Assembly (NCBI GenBank): GCA_012934845.2
Contig: WNNJ02000496.1
Span: 31,995-95,994, forward strand
Direction: 5' to 3'
Source: Pomphorhynchus laevis
Lineage: Eukaryota; Acanthocephala; Palaeacanthocephala; Echinorhynchida; Pomphorhynchidae
Length of the DNA stretch: 64,000 bases
The notes under the pieces: generated by a model
What the model was told of the DNA's origin: nothing
The model's database searches: none
What the model saw: only the letters and a program-made list of their open reading frames with translations
Program-made: the position numbers and the translations under genes
In this document: positions 1-10,010 of the stretch, piece after piece
Layout of the letters: every line of letters begins with the position of its first letter
Position numbering within the stretch: position 1 is the stretch's first letter

Positions 1-101
1 TATTAATTTTATTATTTAATTATTATATTTTGATTTAGCATCATTATGCTTTGTTTATTTTATAATCATTTTAAATACGTGGACTCAGTTAGCTGATTTA
101 A
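1..101 (-). repeat. Dispersed AT-rich repeat end, inverted copy at 30.1 kb
   Basis: This stretch is almost the exact reverse complement of 30086-30183. It ends in the motif ACTCAGTTAGCTGAT, which recurs with small changes at least a dozen times in the window. The repeat has no coding capacity and I cannot assign it to a named family. Confidence 0.75.
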
Positions 102-104
102 TCT

Positions 105-395
105 ATCTACCAACTCTTAGTGAATCGCACTCTCTTTTTACTCACCTACGTTCCTGTGATTCTCTTCTGCTACACGTACCTCTTCACTCAACCAACTTCG
201 GCCGTCGATCTCTAAAGATCGCTACTCCTCTACTTTGAAATTCTCTACATGATCACCTGCGAGCTTCATCCTCACCCCCTTATTTCAAAAAGCAACTACG
301 TTCAATGCTCTGCTTCGCTTTTTGCTCTGCTTCGCTTTTACAGTCTGTGTGCATTCGCCACATTAAAAAACTTTAAACTTTAAACATGACATGGC
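105..395 (+). mobile_element. 3' end fragment of a CR1/L2-like LINE
   Basis: In translation the fragment gives a run ending in SLLLHVPLHSTN and RRSLKIATPLL. This matches the extreme C-terminus of the larger LINE at 13357-15120, which has NSLLLYVPIYSTSFG and FVVAAPLLWNQP. The tail also matches: both copies end in a GTG-CA-T-GCA-TT-GCCAC-TT motif followed by an AT-rich run. It is a 5'-truncated remnant of about 100 codons and cannot move by itself. It lies just upstream of the RLE retrotransposon and in the same orientation. Confidence 0.65.
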
Positions 396-790
396 AATAT
401 TTAAGATTTTGTCAATTACGACATTGAATACGACAATTTATATTCAATTACGACATTGAATATTAATCTACATAAATCTATATAATTATATAGGTTATAT
501 AAATCTATAAAATTTTAATTTACATTAAAATTATATAATTACTTATTTATTATTATATTTTTACGTTAAATTTTTTATAAAAAACAATATTAAATAATTG
601 ATATAATCCGCAAAAAATGATTAAAATATTAAACTGCTATAATTTAAATTTTTATTTGATATAAATATAAATTGTATAAAATCTTACGTATTATTAAAAT
701 TTTATTTATTATTTTGATTTATAGATATTATTGTTTACATGTCAATATTGGCGCTGACAATAAAATTTTATATCTTATTAAGATTAAAAC
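396..790. other. AT-rich sequence without a recognisable gene
   Basis: The stretch holds short near-repeats such as GACATTGAATA and TATATAATTA and only chance reading frames. I see no promoter or coding signal here. Confidence 0.6.
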
Positions 791-794
791 AACA

Positions 795-1030
795 AGTTCA
801 CTCAAATATTTTAACCACAACAGGTCGGTATTGCGGTGGCAAATGGCGCAGATTTAATAATTCACCAGGTTCGACGATTGCACGAACAGATGCACACCTC
901 GGAAAATTTGGTAAGTTCACTCAAATATTTCAACCACAACAGGTCGGTGTTGCGGTGGCAAATGGCGCAGATTTAATAATTCACCAGGTTCGACGATTGC
1001 ACGAACAGATGCACACCTCGGAAAATTGGG
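795..1030 (+). repeat. Tandem duplication of about 118 bp inside the RT region
   Basis: Two adjacent near-identical units cover 795-910 and 912-1030. Each reads from AAGTTCACTCAAATATTT through the sequence coding HQVRRLHEQMHTSE (second unit) to GAAAATT(T/G)GG. The second unit continues in frame into the RT motif VDVSNAFNTVDRH. The first is an extra copy that shifts the reading frame. The duplication happened after, or along with, loss of the element's 5' end. Confidence 0.85.
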
Positions 1031-1664
1031 TATGGGCGAAAGTGGATGTTTCGAACGCTTTTAATACAGTTGACAGGCACTGCTTTATTTATGCAGTCGA
1101 CATTGAAGCACCTTCTATCGGACCGTGGATCAAATGGTGCTACTCGCAACCATCAAAATTACGATTTGGAGCAGCAAAAAGCCTTACATCGTCAGCAGGA
1201 GTACAACAAGGGGACCTCTGGGCCCATTCCTTTTCGCACTGGCAATCCAACCGATTATTCGGAAAGTCGACTCGGTTACAAGTATCGGTTTTAACAAGTG
1301 GTATTTAGACGATGGAATAATTGGAGGTGAACCCAAGGCAGTTGCTATCACATTAAACATGATTGCAAATGAGCTGGAAAAAATCGGACTATCAATGAAT
1401 TGGCAAAAAACCGAATTAATAGGCCACACAGAAGCAATTATCTCAACGCAGACAAAATGGACTCACTCTCAACATACCAAGTCTGACGGCAATTTCACTC
1501 TTTTGGGATGCCCAATTGGTTCGCAAGAGTTTGTAGAAGCATATCTCATAAATAGTTGCTTACCAAACCTAGTAAATGACACAGAGCTTGTCGCGTCGCT
1601 TCCGGACGCTCATGTGGCTTACCTGCTACCGAACTTTTCTGTAAGCAGTTTGATAATGCTGTGA
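912..1664 (+). pseudogene. RT domain of RLE-type non-LTR retrotransposon, 5'-truncated (copy 1)
   Basis: This is the finger-palm part of a reverse transcriptase. Visible motifs, in order, are VDVSNAFNTVDRH (RT motif A with its catalytic Asp), a QQGD/GPLGPFLFALAIQP block (motif B), WYLDDGIIGG (catalytic Y-x-D-D, here YLDD) and LLGCPIGSQEFVEAYL. The coding frame changes near 1210-1225, inside the QGDPLGP block, and again near 1640. The domain is therefore broken here, although the catalytic residues survive. The region before motif A, including the RPIG-type block seen in the copies at 10.3 and 15.1 kb, is missing. The reading frame then passes into the intact 494-codon frame that begins at 1661. 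The family is judged from close similarity to the copies at 10.9-12.3 and 15.7-17.2 kb. Confidence 0.85.
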
Positions 1665-3145
1665 TACGGGCGATGGAAATCATCGCTTCAATACAACTGT
1701 CAGCGCGAACACGATCTCAAGTTGAGCTCCCACTAAAAATGGGCGGTCTGGGCCTTAGGAGTACAAACAAACACAGAGTGGCAGCCTTTGCAGCAAGCGT
1801 CAGCACAGTGGCCGCGTTTGTGAGCCAGGATCCAAATACATTTCCGGGCTTTGTAAACGCGAATGAAATACTTGCGTTACACGGAGCAGAAGTGGAACAG
1901 CAGGCTTCATCCACAAGACAACATCAAATATCGTTCAAAATCGACTCAGAGAAGCGGAAAAATCTATTATACACAGGAGATGATCGGACAAGGACCAGAC
2001 TAATAGCGGTATCACAGCCACATGCGAACGCATGGTTACAATGCGCCCCAAATCGAAGTATCGGCCTAGCTCTTACCGACCAAGAATTTACAATTCTTAT
2101 AAGAATGTGGTTAGGCCTGCAAATTGCTCCAAGTGACTACCGTTGTAGTCGATCTTTTCGAAACGCAGATGCTGAGGGCTTCCATGCACTAACTTGCAAC
2201 TACGGTGGTTTTCCAGGAATGCGTCATAATGGAATTTGTGACGTCGTTCTCCAGGCGGCACAATTAGCAGGAATGCATGTGGGTTGCGAGGTTCGCAACC
2301 TTGTCCAAAATCTTCAAGAACGGCCAGCAGATATTCTGATCTACGAAGATCCTTCAGATGCTATAGACTTCGCGGTAACACATCCACTACAGAAATCTTT
2401 TCTTCACCAGTCAGCTTATGTGCCTGGTTACGCAGCTGCGCAGTACGCATCATCGGTCAAAGATAGAAAGTACCGTGCTAAAATGATTGAGGCGGGATAT
2501 AACTTCATACCTGCAGTCTTGGAGTGTTACGGCGGCTGGAATATGGAAGGGGAGAAAATCATCAGACGAATCGCCAAATACCTAGCAATTCGATCATCTA
2601 TACCATGCAGCATCGCATCTGCACGGCTCTTTCAACGAATATCAATAGCACTCATGAGAGGAAATTCAAAAGCTATATTATCTAGCATTGATATGTTAAA
2701 CCGACCGTATTACGAGATTGCTAACCCCATAATGGAGAATCCCACACAAAGAATGAACCCCTTCCAGGCATTTGATCTGGCAGTTGACTCTCTTCCATCG
2801 TCAATTGATCAGTCCGATCCTGGATACATTGAATTTAACAATACAAATGAAGTAACTGTCACGCTAGCTAATATACCAGGATCCAGTGTCGACACGTCAG
2901 TTTTTACAGGAACACATAAATTGTGTTCCTACAGAGATTGTGTACTTATAGAAGAAAACGGAAAATTCACACTAAAAGTATTGAGCTCCGCAATCACAGT
3001 AAAGCCCCAAAGTCTTTCACGCAAAATTAAGCCACATTTTGACACCTTTCTGCAACAATGTGACAATTCATCAAATAATAACGACGCTGATGATCCTGAA
3101 TCTTTACCTATAAACTCACAACCAGAAACCGAAATTAGTAAATAG
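1661..3145 (+). CDS. RLE endonuclease region of a retrotransposon fused in frame to an EAF domain
   Basis: This is an uninterrupted 494-codon frame with no introns. Residues 1-190 are the RT thumb and linker (KMGGLGLRSTNKHR). At about 165-185 lies a degenerate zinc knuckle (RCSRSF...FHALTC) followed by GMRHNGICDVV. Residues 215-260 carry the restriction-like nuclease motif RPADILIY...DAIDFAVTHP, and VKDRKYRAKMIEAGYNF supplies a likely basic catalytic residue. The block ends at ARLFQRISIALMRGNSKAIL (about 325-345). Residues 365-455 then resemble the ELL-associated factor N-domain: PSSIDQSDPGYIEF, EVTVTLANIPGS, VFTG, RDCVLIEENGKFTL, LSSAITVK. Vertebrate EAF1, as I recall it, has EVTITLPHIPGS, DCVLI and LEKLSSSIQVK at the same spacing. 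EAF proteins bind ELL and stimulate elongation by RNA polymerase II. The start at 1661 is only the first Met after a frameshift. The frame could be a captured host cDNA, a domesticated fusion gene or a chance junction. I am confident of both domains, less so of expression. Confidence 0.85.
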   Translation: MIRAMEIIASIQLSARTRSQVELPLKMGGLGLRSTNKHRVAAFAASVSTVAAFVSQDPNTFPGFVNANEILALHGAEVEQQASSTRQHQISFKIDSEKRKNLLYTGDDRTRTRLIAVSQPHANAWLQCAPNRSIGLALTDQEFTILIRMWLGLQIAPSDYRCSRSFRNADAEGFHALTCNYGGFPGMRHNGICDVVLQAAQLAGMHVGCEVRNLVQNLQERPADILIYEDPSDAIDFAVTHPLQKSFLHQSAYVPGYAAAQYASSVKDRKYRAKMIEAGYNFIPAVLECYGGWNMEGEKIIRRIAKYLAIRSSIPCSIASARLFQRISIALMRGNSKAILSSIDMLNRPYYEIANPIMENPTQRMNPFQAFDLAVDSLPSSIDQSDPGYIEFNNTNEVTVTLANIPGSSVDTSVFTGTHKLCSYRDCVLIEENGKFTLKVLSSAITVKPQSLSRKIKPHFDTFLQQCDNSSNNNDADDPESLPINSQPETEISK

Positions 3146-3430
3146 ACCGTAGGTTATATGACACGTGACGTACATACATTATCTGATTCTGAATTAACTG
3201 ACAGTTTATCGAACGCAAATAGTGATAATCATGAATCGGACGGAAGTTTTAATTATGAAACAGAATTATTAACTGACTTTTGTGAAACAGATCAAATAAT
3301 CACGCCCACTATAAAGAAACAGATGATACCGGAAAAAGGCCGGCTAGTTGTCAGTGTATCGGTTGATTCAGATATTCTAGATGATCAGGCGCTATCTGAA
3401 AGTAGTGATAACGAAGAGGAGGAAGTCTAA
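3146..3430 (+). CDS. Acidic EAF-like C-terminal tail, in frame after one TAG
   Basis: This segment is in the same reading frame as the RLE-EAF frame and is separated from it only by the TAG at 3143-3145. The first Met after the stop is at 3158. It is rich in Ser, Asp and Glu (for example LSDSELTDSLSNANSDN) and ends ALSESSDNEEEEV before a TAA. EAF proteins are known to end in a serine/aspartate-rich transactivating tail, LSESGSDSDD in EAF1 as I recall it, so both position and composition suit the missing EAF C-terminus. It may be a readthrough extension, the remains of a once longer protein, or a separate small acidic product. Confidence 0.6.
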   Translation, partial: TVGYMTRDVHTLSDSELTDSLSNANSDNHESDGSFNYETELLTDFCETDQIITPTIKKQMIPEKGRLVVSVSVDSDILDDQALSESSDNEEEEV

Positions 3431-4185
3431 CGCTATTGATTATGGACATTATACGAAGAGGTTAACTATTTCTTTGACATTGTTGTTTACAAAATCTTCT
3501 ATCGTTATATAAATATAAATTGTATAAAAATTTATATAATTATTTATTATTTATCTTTATTTTCAATTATATGGTATGCATGAATGCTCATGCAAATATA
3601 TAAATTGTGTTAAATCTCATATAATTATTTCTTATTTTTAAATATAAAATACGTAGACTCAGTTATCTGATATGATTAGTTAAAAAGAACTTTTTTATTG
3701 TCCATAAATATAATTTATGAAATCTAATTTAATCTTATCTAATTTATATGAATTAGATAAGTCATTGGATAAAGCAGAAGCTTTATGGAGTCGAAGTATT
3801 TTAAAAATTTAACAAGGAGAGATACACATAGTCTATTTTTAAACAACGTTTCGGTTGAACACTGTGATCATTTTCAATTAAGTACAAACTTGAAAAGAGT
3901 CAGTTTTACCGAAACGACGTTTTAAACTTACACGTCGATAATTTTGTAGACGGTATGTAAAATCTTTGGGTACAACACGCCCTCTCCAACCCGAAAATTT
4001 TATAAATTACGAAGAATTTCATAATTTTTAAAAATTACGGAGAATTTGCCTATGTGGTTAGGCAAAACAACATAGATCAACGACAGATCATTCGTCCCGA
4101 ATGTTCGATAGACGCGGATTAAAAACCGCACCAATACACAGATTTTAAATATAATTCTGAATTATCCGTTTCGGAAATTAAACAA
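3431..4185. other. Non-coding AT-rich block with dispersed-repeat ends
   Basis: The block contains a copy of the dispersed motif ACTCAGTTATCTGAT at about 3651-3665, in the same orientation as the one at 82-96. At 3841-3925 an imperfect inverted repeat frames a sequence that contains AACACTGTGATCATTTTC; its arms are ACGTTTCGGT and ACCGAAACG. No exon was recognised. Confidence 0.5.
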
Positions 4186-4189
4186 ATAA

Positions 4190-4690
4190 CATGTAAATTA
4201 ATGTAAAAATGTATTACTAAATTATGTAAATTTTATTCAACGTGTTTCAAATTAGCTTGGATTACTCCTCAATCCAATGAGGTTTGTAAGATTTCTTTAA
4301 ACAGTATTTTGAAAATGATCATGTTTTGTGGTGACTTTGAGTATAAATATATCGAAATGTGATCTCGTAATATATTCTTTCACTTAAAAAATGAATATTT
4401 ACTGTCTTCCCTTATAATATAACAAGGTAAGGATTTCAGTAACAGAATTTTAGTAACTTCTGGTAATTTCGCATCAAAGATCAAAATAAATGCACAGAAC
4501 AAATTTAAAAATTAGATAAAAATTAATTAAACACTTTGTCAAAGTGTTTCTAATTGGCTTGGATTAGTCCTTTACCTTTAAACAGTAAATTGAAAATGAT
4601 CATGTTTTGTGGTGACTTTGAGTATACATCGAAATGTATACATTACAAAATAAAATTATTTCTTGTCGTTCTTTATAATATATAAAAGGA
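4190..4690. repeat. Two diverged direct copies of a ~180 bp non-coding repeat
   Basis: The block GAAAATGATCATGTTTTGTG followed by GTGACTTTGAGTATA occurs at about 4310-4345 and again at 4590-4626. Each copy is preceded by a (C/T)TTGGATTA(C/G)TCCT block. The copies also share a following ATATATCGAAATGT or ATACATCGAAATGT stretch. No coding sequence is visible. The pair lies just downstream of the last visible CLEC16A exon on the minus strand. Confidence 0.7.
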
Positions 4691-4740
4691 AAATGATTTA
4701 TTGAATATTTCTATTCATCGCTTAATTCATGTTAACTTAC

Positions 4741-5089
4741 CTCTCTTCTGAATGTGCAAATTGATTTGAGATATGTCCATTTTAGCAAGCAAGTATGAAT
4801 ATTTTCCGAAAGAATCCAACTAAGACTTTCACTTTTAAGTGACAAAATATCTGAAAGATATTGCAACATATCAATGTGATCGTTTGTTAAATCTGACAGA
4901 GATTGACGAACGTGCAATCTAAAATCTGAAATGGTATAGAAGATTAAATATTTATATTTACTCACGAATACGGAGAAGTAATTAATTGGTCTGCTATTAG
5001 CAATTCTGAAATAAGATGCTGAATCAAATTATAAGTATGAAGGGAAATCGTTGATTCTGAAATAAAATTACTGATGCTTTTACCAGCTG
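4741..5089 (-). CDS. CLEC16A: CLEC16A homologue, visible coding exons 6 and 7
   Basis: The two exons are 4966-5089 (124 nt) and 4741-4918 (178 nt). The first begins after TTTTTTAG and ends before GTGAGT. The second begins after ATTTTAG and ends before GTAAGT, with a 47-nt intron between them. The phases agree with the upstream exon at 7361-7466. The joined frame reads SISNFISESTISLHTYN, then LHVRQSLSDLTNDHIDMLQY and LSDILSLKSESLSWILSENI. This matches the CLEC16A stretch containing KLSDLVAEHLDHLHYLNDIL after the FPL domain. CLEC16A (Drosophila Ema, worm GOP-1) is a membrane-associated endosomal and autophagy/mitophagy protein. About 15-20 residues found in the human protein just before this point are absent, so a small exon may be hidden between 5090 and 7360. 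The rest of the gene lies further left and was not recognised in the window. Confidence 0.8.
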
Positions 5090-6520
5090 CTAAAAAATGG
5101 AATTTTTACACGAGTTATTGATAGTAGAATAATCGTAACAATAAAATATTTAATAAAATTTACATCCACAAAGAGATAAGAAATTTAAATTTAAATATTT
5201 AATAATAGTAATATTAATAATAATCAATGTAAACAAAAGCTTTTAAATTGGTGACTTCGAAAGAATTTATAATGATTTTTATCAATTTTCAGAAATGATT
5301 CTCGCGTTAAAATTATGACATAAATAGAATTGAAATTCTCTTTAAATCGCTAGTGTTTTGTCACGTTGCCTGCGATTTTCCAGTAAAAAAAAACTATTTT
5401 TCTAGTCAAAATGCAGTCAGACTTTCTTTCTGATTTATCGATAATGACGATCTTTGTATTTTCGATTTCTAAAACATATCAGAGATTCTGTGTATTTTCG
5501 ATTTATCGGAGATTCTAGAACTGCATTTCGAGGTAAGTCGCATATTCCATTGACGTAAAGACAAATTATGAACATAACCTTAAAAGAAATGATGCTCAAA
5601 ATAATCGGTAACAATAAACACCGAATATGTAATTTTATAAAAAATTATAGAAAAGCGATTTTGAATTGCAAACTAACTGTTTGCAATTAATAATATTAAT
5701 AATATTAATATTTAAAATAAATTTATTTAAATTTATTTTTTTTTACTTTTTAAAAAAATTTTAAATCAATTATTTAAGAATTGATTCGATCCATTATTGT
5801 ACCAGTGAAATAGTAAAATAATAAATTTTTATTTTAGTTCTCTAGTCAACATCATCTAGTTTGCTTCTAGTGGGATCGTTTTTCGCAATGTTTCTTCCAA
5901 TGAGTAAATTCTTAAATTGTTTGAAGTTTATGTATCAGAACGAAGTGATGTGCATTTTAATTAAAATTTCACATTAAAATAACTAAGGAAGGAAGTTATA
6001 ACTTGTTCTAACTTCCAAGTTATAACAAGGAAGTTATAGCAAAGAATTTATAGAACAAAGTTCTATAAATTATATAATTATAAACAAATAAACTATAATA
6101 CGCTATAACCAATAAACTATAATAAATATTGATCAGGGCGTTAAAACACCGAGAGGAATAGAAAAATAAAATTATTGTTCACAAAATTTCGACAATTGCA
6201 TTAGTCCTTTTAAAGTGTTATGTCTAAAAACAACACCTATGGTTGTGACTAGACATTATCCTCACACATATTGTTCCTAGTCTTAATACAACAGGACGCT
6301 ACTAATCAGCATGGGAAGGTTTCATCAGCTGCTGACCAAGATCTACATGTCACGTCATTTATGTACAAACAAATTTTCGTTTTAAGTTTTATAACATCAA
6401 GTTAATTAATGGTTTTATCTAAATAAATTTACCTGGATTAAACCTAGATTAATGGCAAACCATTAATTTAGATTTGCTATAAAGCAAGATATATGGAAAT
6501 TCTATAAGCTATAAATTATA
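5090..6520. other. Intronic AT-rich sequence of the CLEC16A homologue
   Basis: The block shows no further exon that I can support. A 36-codon frame at 5411-5521 (MQSDFLSDLSIM) precedes a donor-like GTAAGT at 5543, but a stop codon intervenes, so I do not call it. At about 6224-6360 there is a diverged copy of the repeat at 42.05-42.25 kb, sharing ATTATCCTC, AATCAGC(A/G)TGGG and TCATCAGC. Confidence 0.5.
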
Positions 6521-6522
6521 TA

Positions 6523-7215
6523 AATTCAAGAGGAATTTTGAATTCTTCCTGAATTCTACGTACGTATATCTGTGAGATTTCAATGCTTGTATAATTTTTT
6601 CTTTAAAATGGTTACTGAGATGGCAGAAACATCAAATAATATTATTTCTAATTATATCGTAAGGGTAAGAAGAATTCTGAATTCTTTCTGAATTCTACGT
6701 ATTGTATCTGTGAGATTTCAATGCTTGTATGTTTTTTCTTTAAAACGGTTACTGAGAATAGCGGAAACATCAAATTAAATTATTACTAATTCTATCGTAA
6801 GGGTAAGAAGAATTTTGAATTCCTCCTGAATTCTACGTCTTATATCTGTGAGATTTCAATGCTTGTGTAATTTTTTCTTTAAAATGGTTACTGAGATTGG
6901 CAGAAACATCAAATAATATTATTACTAATTCTATCGTAAGGGTAAGAAGAATTCTGAATTCTTTCTGAATTCTACGTATTATATATGTGAGATCTAAATG
7001 CTTGTATAATTTGTTTTCTTTAAAACGGTTACTGAGATTAGCAGAAATATCAAATTAAATTATTACTAATTCTATCGTAAGGGTAAGAGCTATTTTGAGT
7101 TCCTCCTGAATTCTACGTATTATATCTGTGAGATTTAAATGCTTGTATAATTTTTTTCTTTAAAATGGTTACTGAGATTGGCGGAAACATCAAATTAAAT
7201 TACCACTGTTTTTGT
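6523..7215. repeat. Minisatellite-like tandem array, ~140 bp unit, about five copies
   Basis: The unit runs GAATTCTACGTA, (T)ATCTGTGAGATTT, AATGCTTGTATAATTTTTT, CTTTAAAA(T/C)GGTTACTGAGA, GCAGAAACATCAAAT, ATCGTAAGGGTAAGA. The GTAAGGGTAAGA element recurs at about 6660, 6797, 6940 and 7080, and the last copy is weaker near 7210. Copies differ by scattered substitutions and short indels. The array sits in an intron of the CLEC16A homologue and has no coding potential. Confidence 0.85.
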
Positions 7216-7360
7216 AAGGGTAAAATGCTTTTTAAAACTAACATGATATTTAATACTTAATTCTATTAATATAGTTGATTTTATAATCGATAAAATCTTC
7301 GTAGCTCTAAAAACATAAATATTATATAATTTTCAAAACATTTCAATGCTTAAATTTTAC

Positions 7361-7466
7361 CTGAAAATATATTGAGAATAATTGTCCTCGCAGAAGTACG
7401 AATCATTGAATCAGAGTTGGTAACATACTCTACCGACTTACTGTATAGGGGAAATTCGTGATATTT
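7361..7466 (-). CDS. CLEC16A: CLEC16A homologue, visible coding exon 5
   Basis: This is a 106-nt exon that starts after TATTTAG and ends before GTAAAA. It reads KYHEFPLYSKSVEYV and then TNSDSMIRTSARTIILNIFS. Human CLEC16A, as I recall it, has NDFALYTEAIKFFNHPESMV followed by RIAVRTITLNVYK at this point. The exon joins in phase 0 to the exon at 18808-18956, whose end NLFYDQ matches HFFYNE. It leaves phase 1, which fits the exon at 5089. The intron between 7467 and 18807 is about 11.3 kb and contains three retrotransposons. This is the end of the conserved FPL domain. Confidence 0.85.
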
Positions 7467-7839
7467 CTAAATACAATCTAGAAAGTTATTAAAATAAATA
7501 AACTTAAAATATGCTACTTAACGAAACACAGTTATAAGTCATATGTTAAATGACTTATGAGTCATATAACATGGCTCATATTAAATGATGTATATAATAT
7601 GAATTTAAATTCGTACAATTTCCTAAAACATAATATTTTCAAATCAAAAATACAAGATGCCACACGATGTATTAAATTAATAACAATATAATTTATTATT
7701 TTTTGCTGGAAAAGCGTATAGGTTTTAACAGATTTTTTACAATTTATTATAATATACAAGTATAAAAATACTCTATGATGGTATATCTATCAACTGTAAA
7801 ATTACATGACAAGATTTTATTTCGTAATATCTTAAATTA

Positions 7840-8110
7840 TAAAAAATTATTTTAAGTAGTTGACACTGATCCATTATTGATAAATAATTATTTGAGCTCG
7901 ATCAAAGAAAAGAGGAATTACTTTTGATATTTCGCTAACCTCTGTTAGCATCTTCAAAAAATTACTTTTTTAAGCTTCTAGATAGCTGCAGACCAGTGGC
8001 TCCATAGCACCGTCGAATGATTTTAAATAGTTGATAATGTGATCCATTATTGATAAAGAATTATTGGAGCTGGATCAAAGGAAAGAAGATATCAAAATGA
8101 TCTCTATGGA
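7840..8110. repeat. Partial copies of a foldback repeat
   Basis: Two blocks near 7860-7960 and 8030-8105 carry GATCCATTATTGATAAA followed by GAATTATTGGAGCTGGATCAAA or a close variant. The first block continues into TTTGATATTTCGCTAACCTC and TTAGCATCTTC. A reversed piece appears at about 8865-8900 (TTTGATCCAGCTTCAATAATT). The most complete copy, with both arms, is at 32450-32690. Confidence 0.65.
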
Positions 8111-9395
8111 GAGAGATCACCAAACAGAAGAGAGAAAAACAGGGGACCTATGACTAAACTTTGTAAGACCCCGCAGAAAATAGATATGGGAGGGGAGGAT
8201 GATATTATGTAATATAATATGTAATAATATATAATATTATTACATAATAATATTATATATTATTATGTTATATTAATTTAACATATAATATTATGTTAGT
8301 AATATAATATTATATTCATATTATAATATTAATATTATTTATCATCATAATCATGTAATGATGATATTAGAAACATAATGGAAACAGAATGCAATCGCAA
8401 AAGTCTTAATTTTGATAAAATAAATGAACATATATGTACCCATAATCTAGAATTAATTGAAAACAATAAATTAAAGAATGTGCTATCAAAAAGGTTATAA
8501 ATAAAATATTTTTATAAATAATAAAAATATAAATAAAATTTACAGTTCGTTATATAATGACTTAAATGATTACTTTGATAAGTTGATTATTAGTGGAAGC
8601 TTAAATACATCAAAGACAAACATTTGGAAAACTTAAATATTAGATAAAATTAGAAAGTTGGAGATTAATCTTTAATCATTTTAATCGAAGATTAAAATGA
8701 TAAAAGATCAAAAAAGAAAAAAGAGAAATTGAAATTTCTCTTTAGTATTTAAAATTCATCAAAGATTTAAGGAAAATATAATCTAAAATGAATTAATGAA
8801 AATGCTATCAAAAGGGTATAAGATTAAATTTTTTATATCAAAAAATATCAAAAATAACTGTTTCTTTCCTTTGATCCAGCTTCAATAATTATTTATAAAA
8901 AGTTATAATTGAATTTATATATTAATTTATTTTCGTACAAATACAAACAGTAGATAACATTAGAATAAAATAACAGCCTTCTATAATAGAATAAACTCTA
9001 TAATACAAGTAATATCGGGTATTGGTACAAAATATTAACCTTCAGATTAAAGTTTCATCATTTCATCATCTTATCATCTACCGTCGCACAAATGGTATAT
9101 TTGAGATACCATTCGTATACATTTAATAAGCGAGTGGGTGAGTACCTCAACCAGTCAAATAAAAAGTTAATGCGCCGCGGTTTATAAAATTAAACAAATA
9201 ATATTTCATAACATAAAATTTCATTATCAATTGAATCAATCGTTCAACACTTTTTTATTTGTGAACAAATATTGTTGATATTAAGGAATTAAGAACGTAA
9301 CGTTAAAGTCCATGAAACTGCATTATTTGTTTTTAATTTATATAATTATTTTTAATTATTTATTTATAGTAATTGTATAGTGTTTTTATTTGAAA
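8111..9395. other. AT-rich intronic sequence
   Basis: The stretch 8190-8350 is a low-complexity run of ATAATATTA-type repeats. The remainder has no frame of note and no recognised exon. It lies inside the large CLEC16A intron. Confidence 0.6.
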
Positions 9396-10010
9396 TTTAA
9401 ATATGTAGACTCGGTTAACTGATTCAATAATAAGATCATAATAAAGCGTTATGTAAATCAATTATCAATTTATTAGTGATAGACTAATATATTATCTATT
9501 GATAGACTAATAGACTTTATCCATTATTTGTAATATTATCAAGTTGTACGGTAATAAATAATTACAGTAATAAAAATTTAATTAAAATAATTTCAATTTT
9601 TATAATATCGTATTATTTTATAATACGAAATAAGTCATTTATATTATTTATATTATATTTATAATTTGATTTAATTTATCTAATCGATAATTAGATTTAA
9701 TTAGCCTACGTATTTTATACTATATATAATCTAAAAATAAAGATATAAAAAATTATATAAGATTTTATATAAAGATAAATAAATAATTATTTAATAAATA
9801 ATAAAAAAATTAATGTACGTTGTATTTGAATAAGGAATAGACGTAATCAGGAGGAAAACATATCTTTTTGTTATCATAGTTACAAAATAATAAATAAAAG
9901 AAAATAGTTTAACTCCTAACGAAATCATAAATAAATCAAAATAGTTTAACTCTTAAGACCAAATAATCAAGTCAGATAACTGAATCTACGTATTTTAAAG
10001 ATAAATAATT
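9396..10010. repeat. Two facing ends of the dispersed AT-rich repeat
   Basis: A TAGACTCGGTTAACTGATT end lies at about 9406-9424, and the reverse-oriented end CAGATAACTGAATCTACGTA lies at about 9973-9992. Both are flanked by the family's ATAAATAAAGATAAATAATT-type interior. The pair sits immediately upstream of RLE retrotransposon copy 2. Whether it belongs to that element or is an independent insertion is not settled by the sequence. Confidence 0.6.

Noticed and set aside
1184-1429. 81-codon minus-strand frame across the RT region
   Set aside because: It is the antisense shadow of the RT palm domain coded on the plus strand, and it has no homology of its own.
5411-5560. Plus-strand short frame MQSDFLSDLSIM ending near a GTAAGT donor
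   Set aside because: A stop precedes the donor, no acceptor or following exon is seen, and it lies in an intron of the opposite-strand gene.
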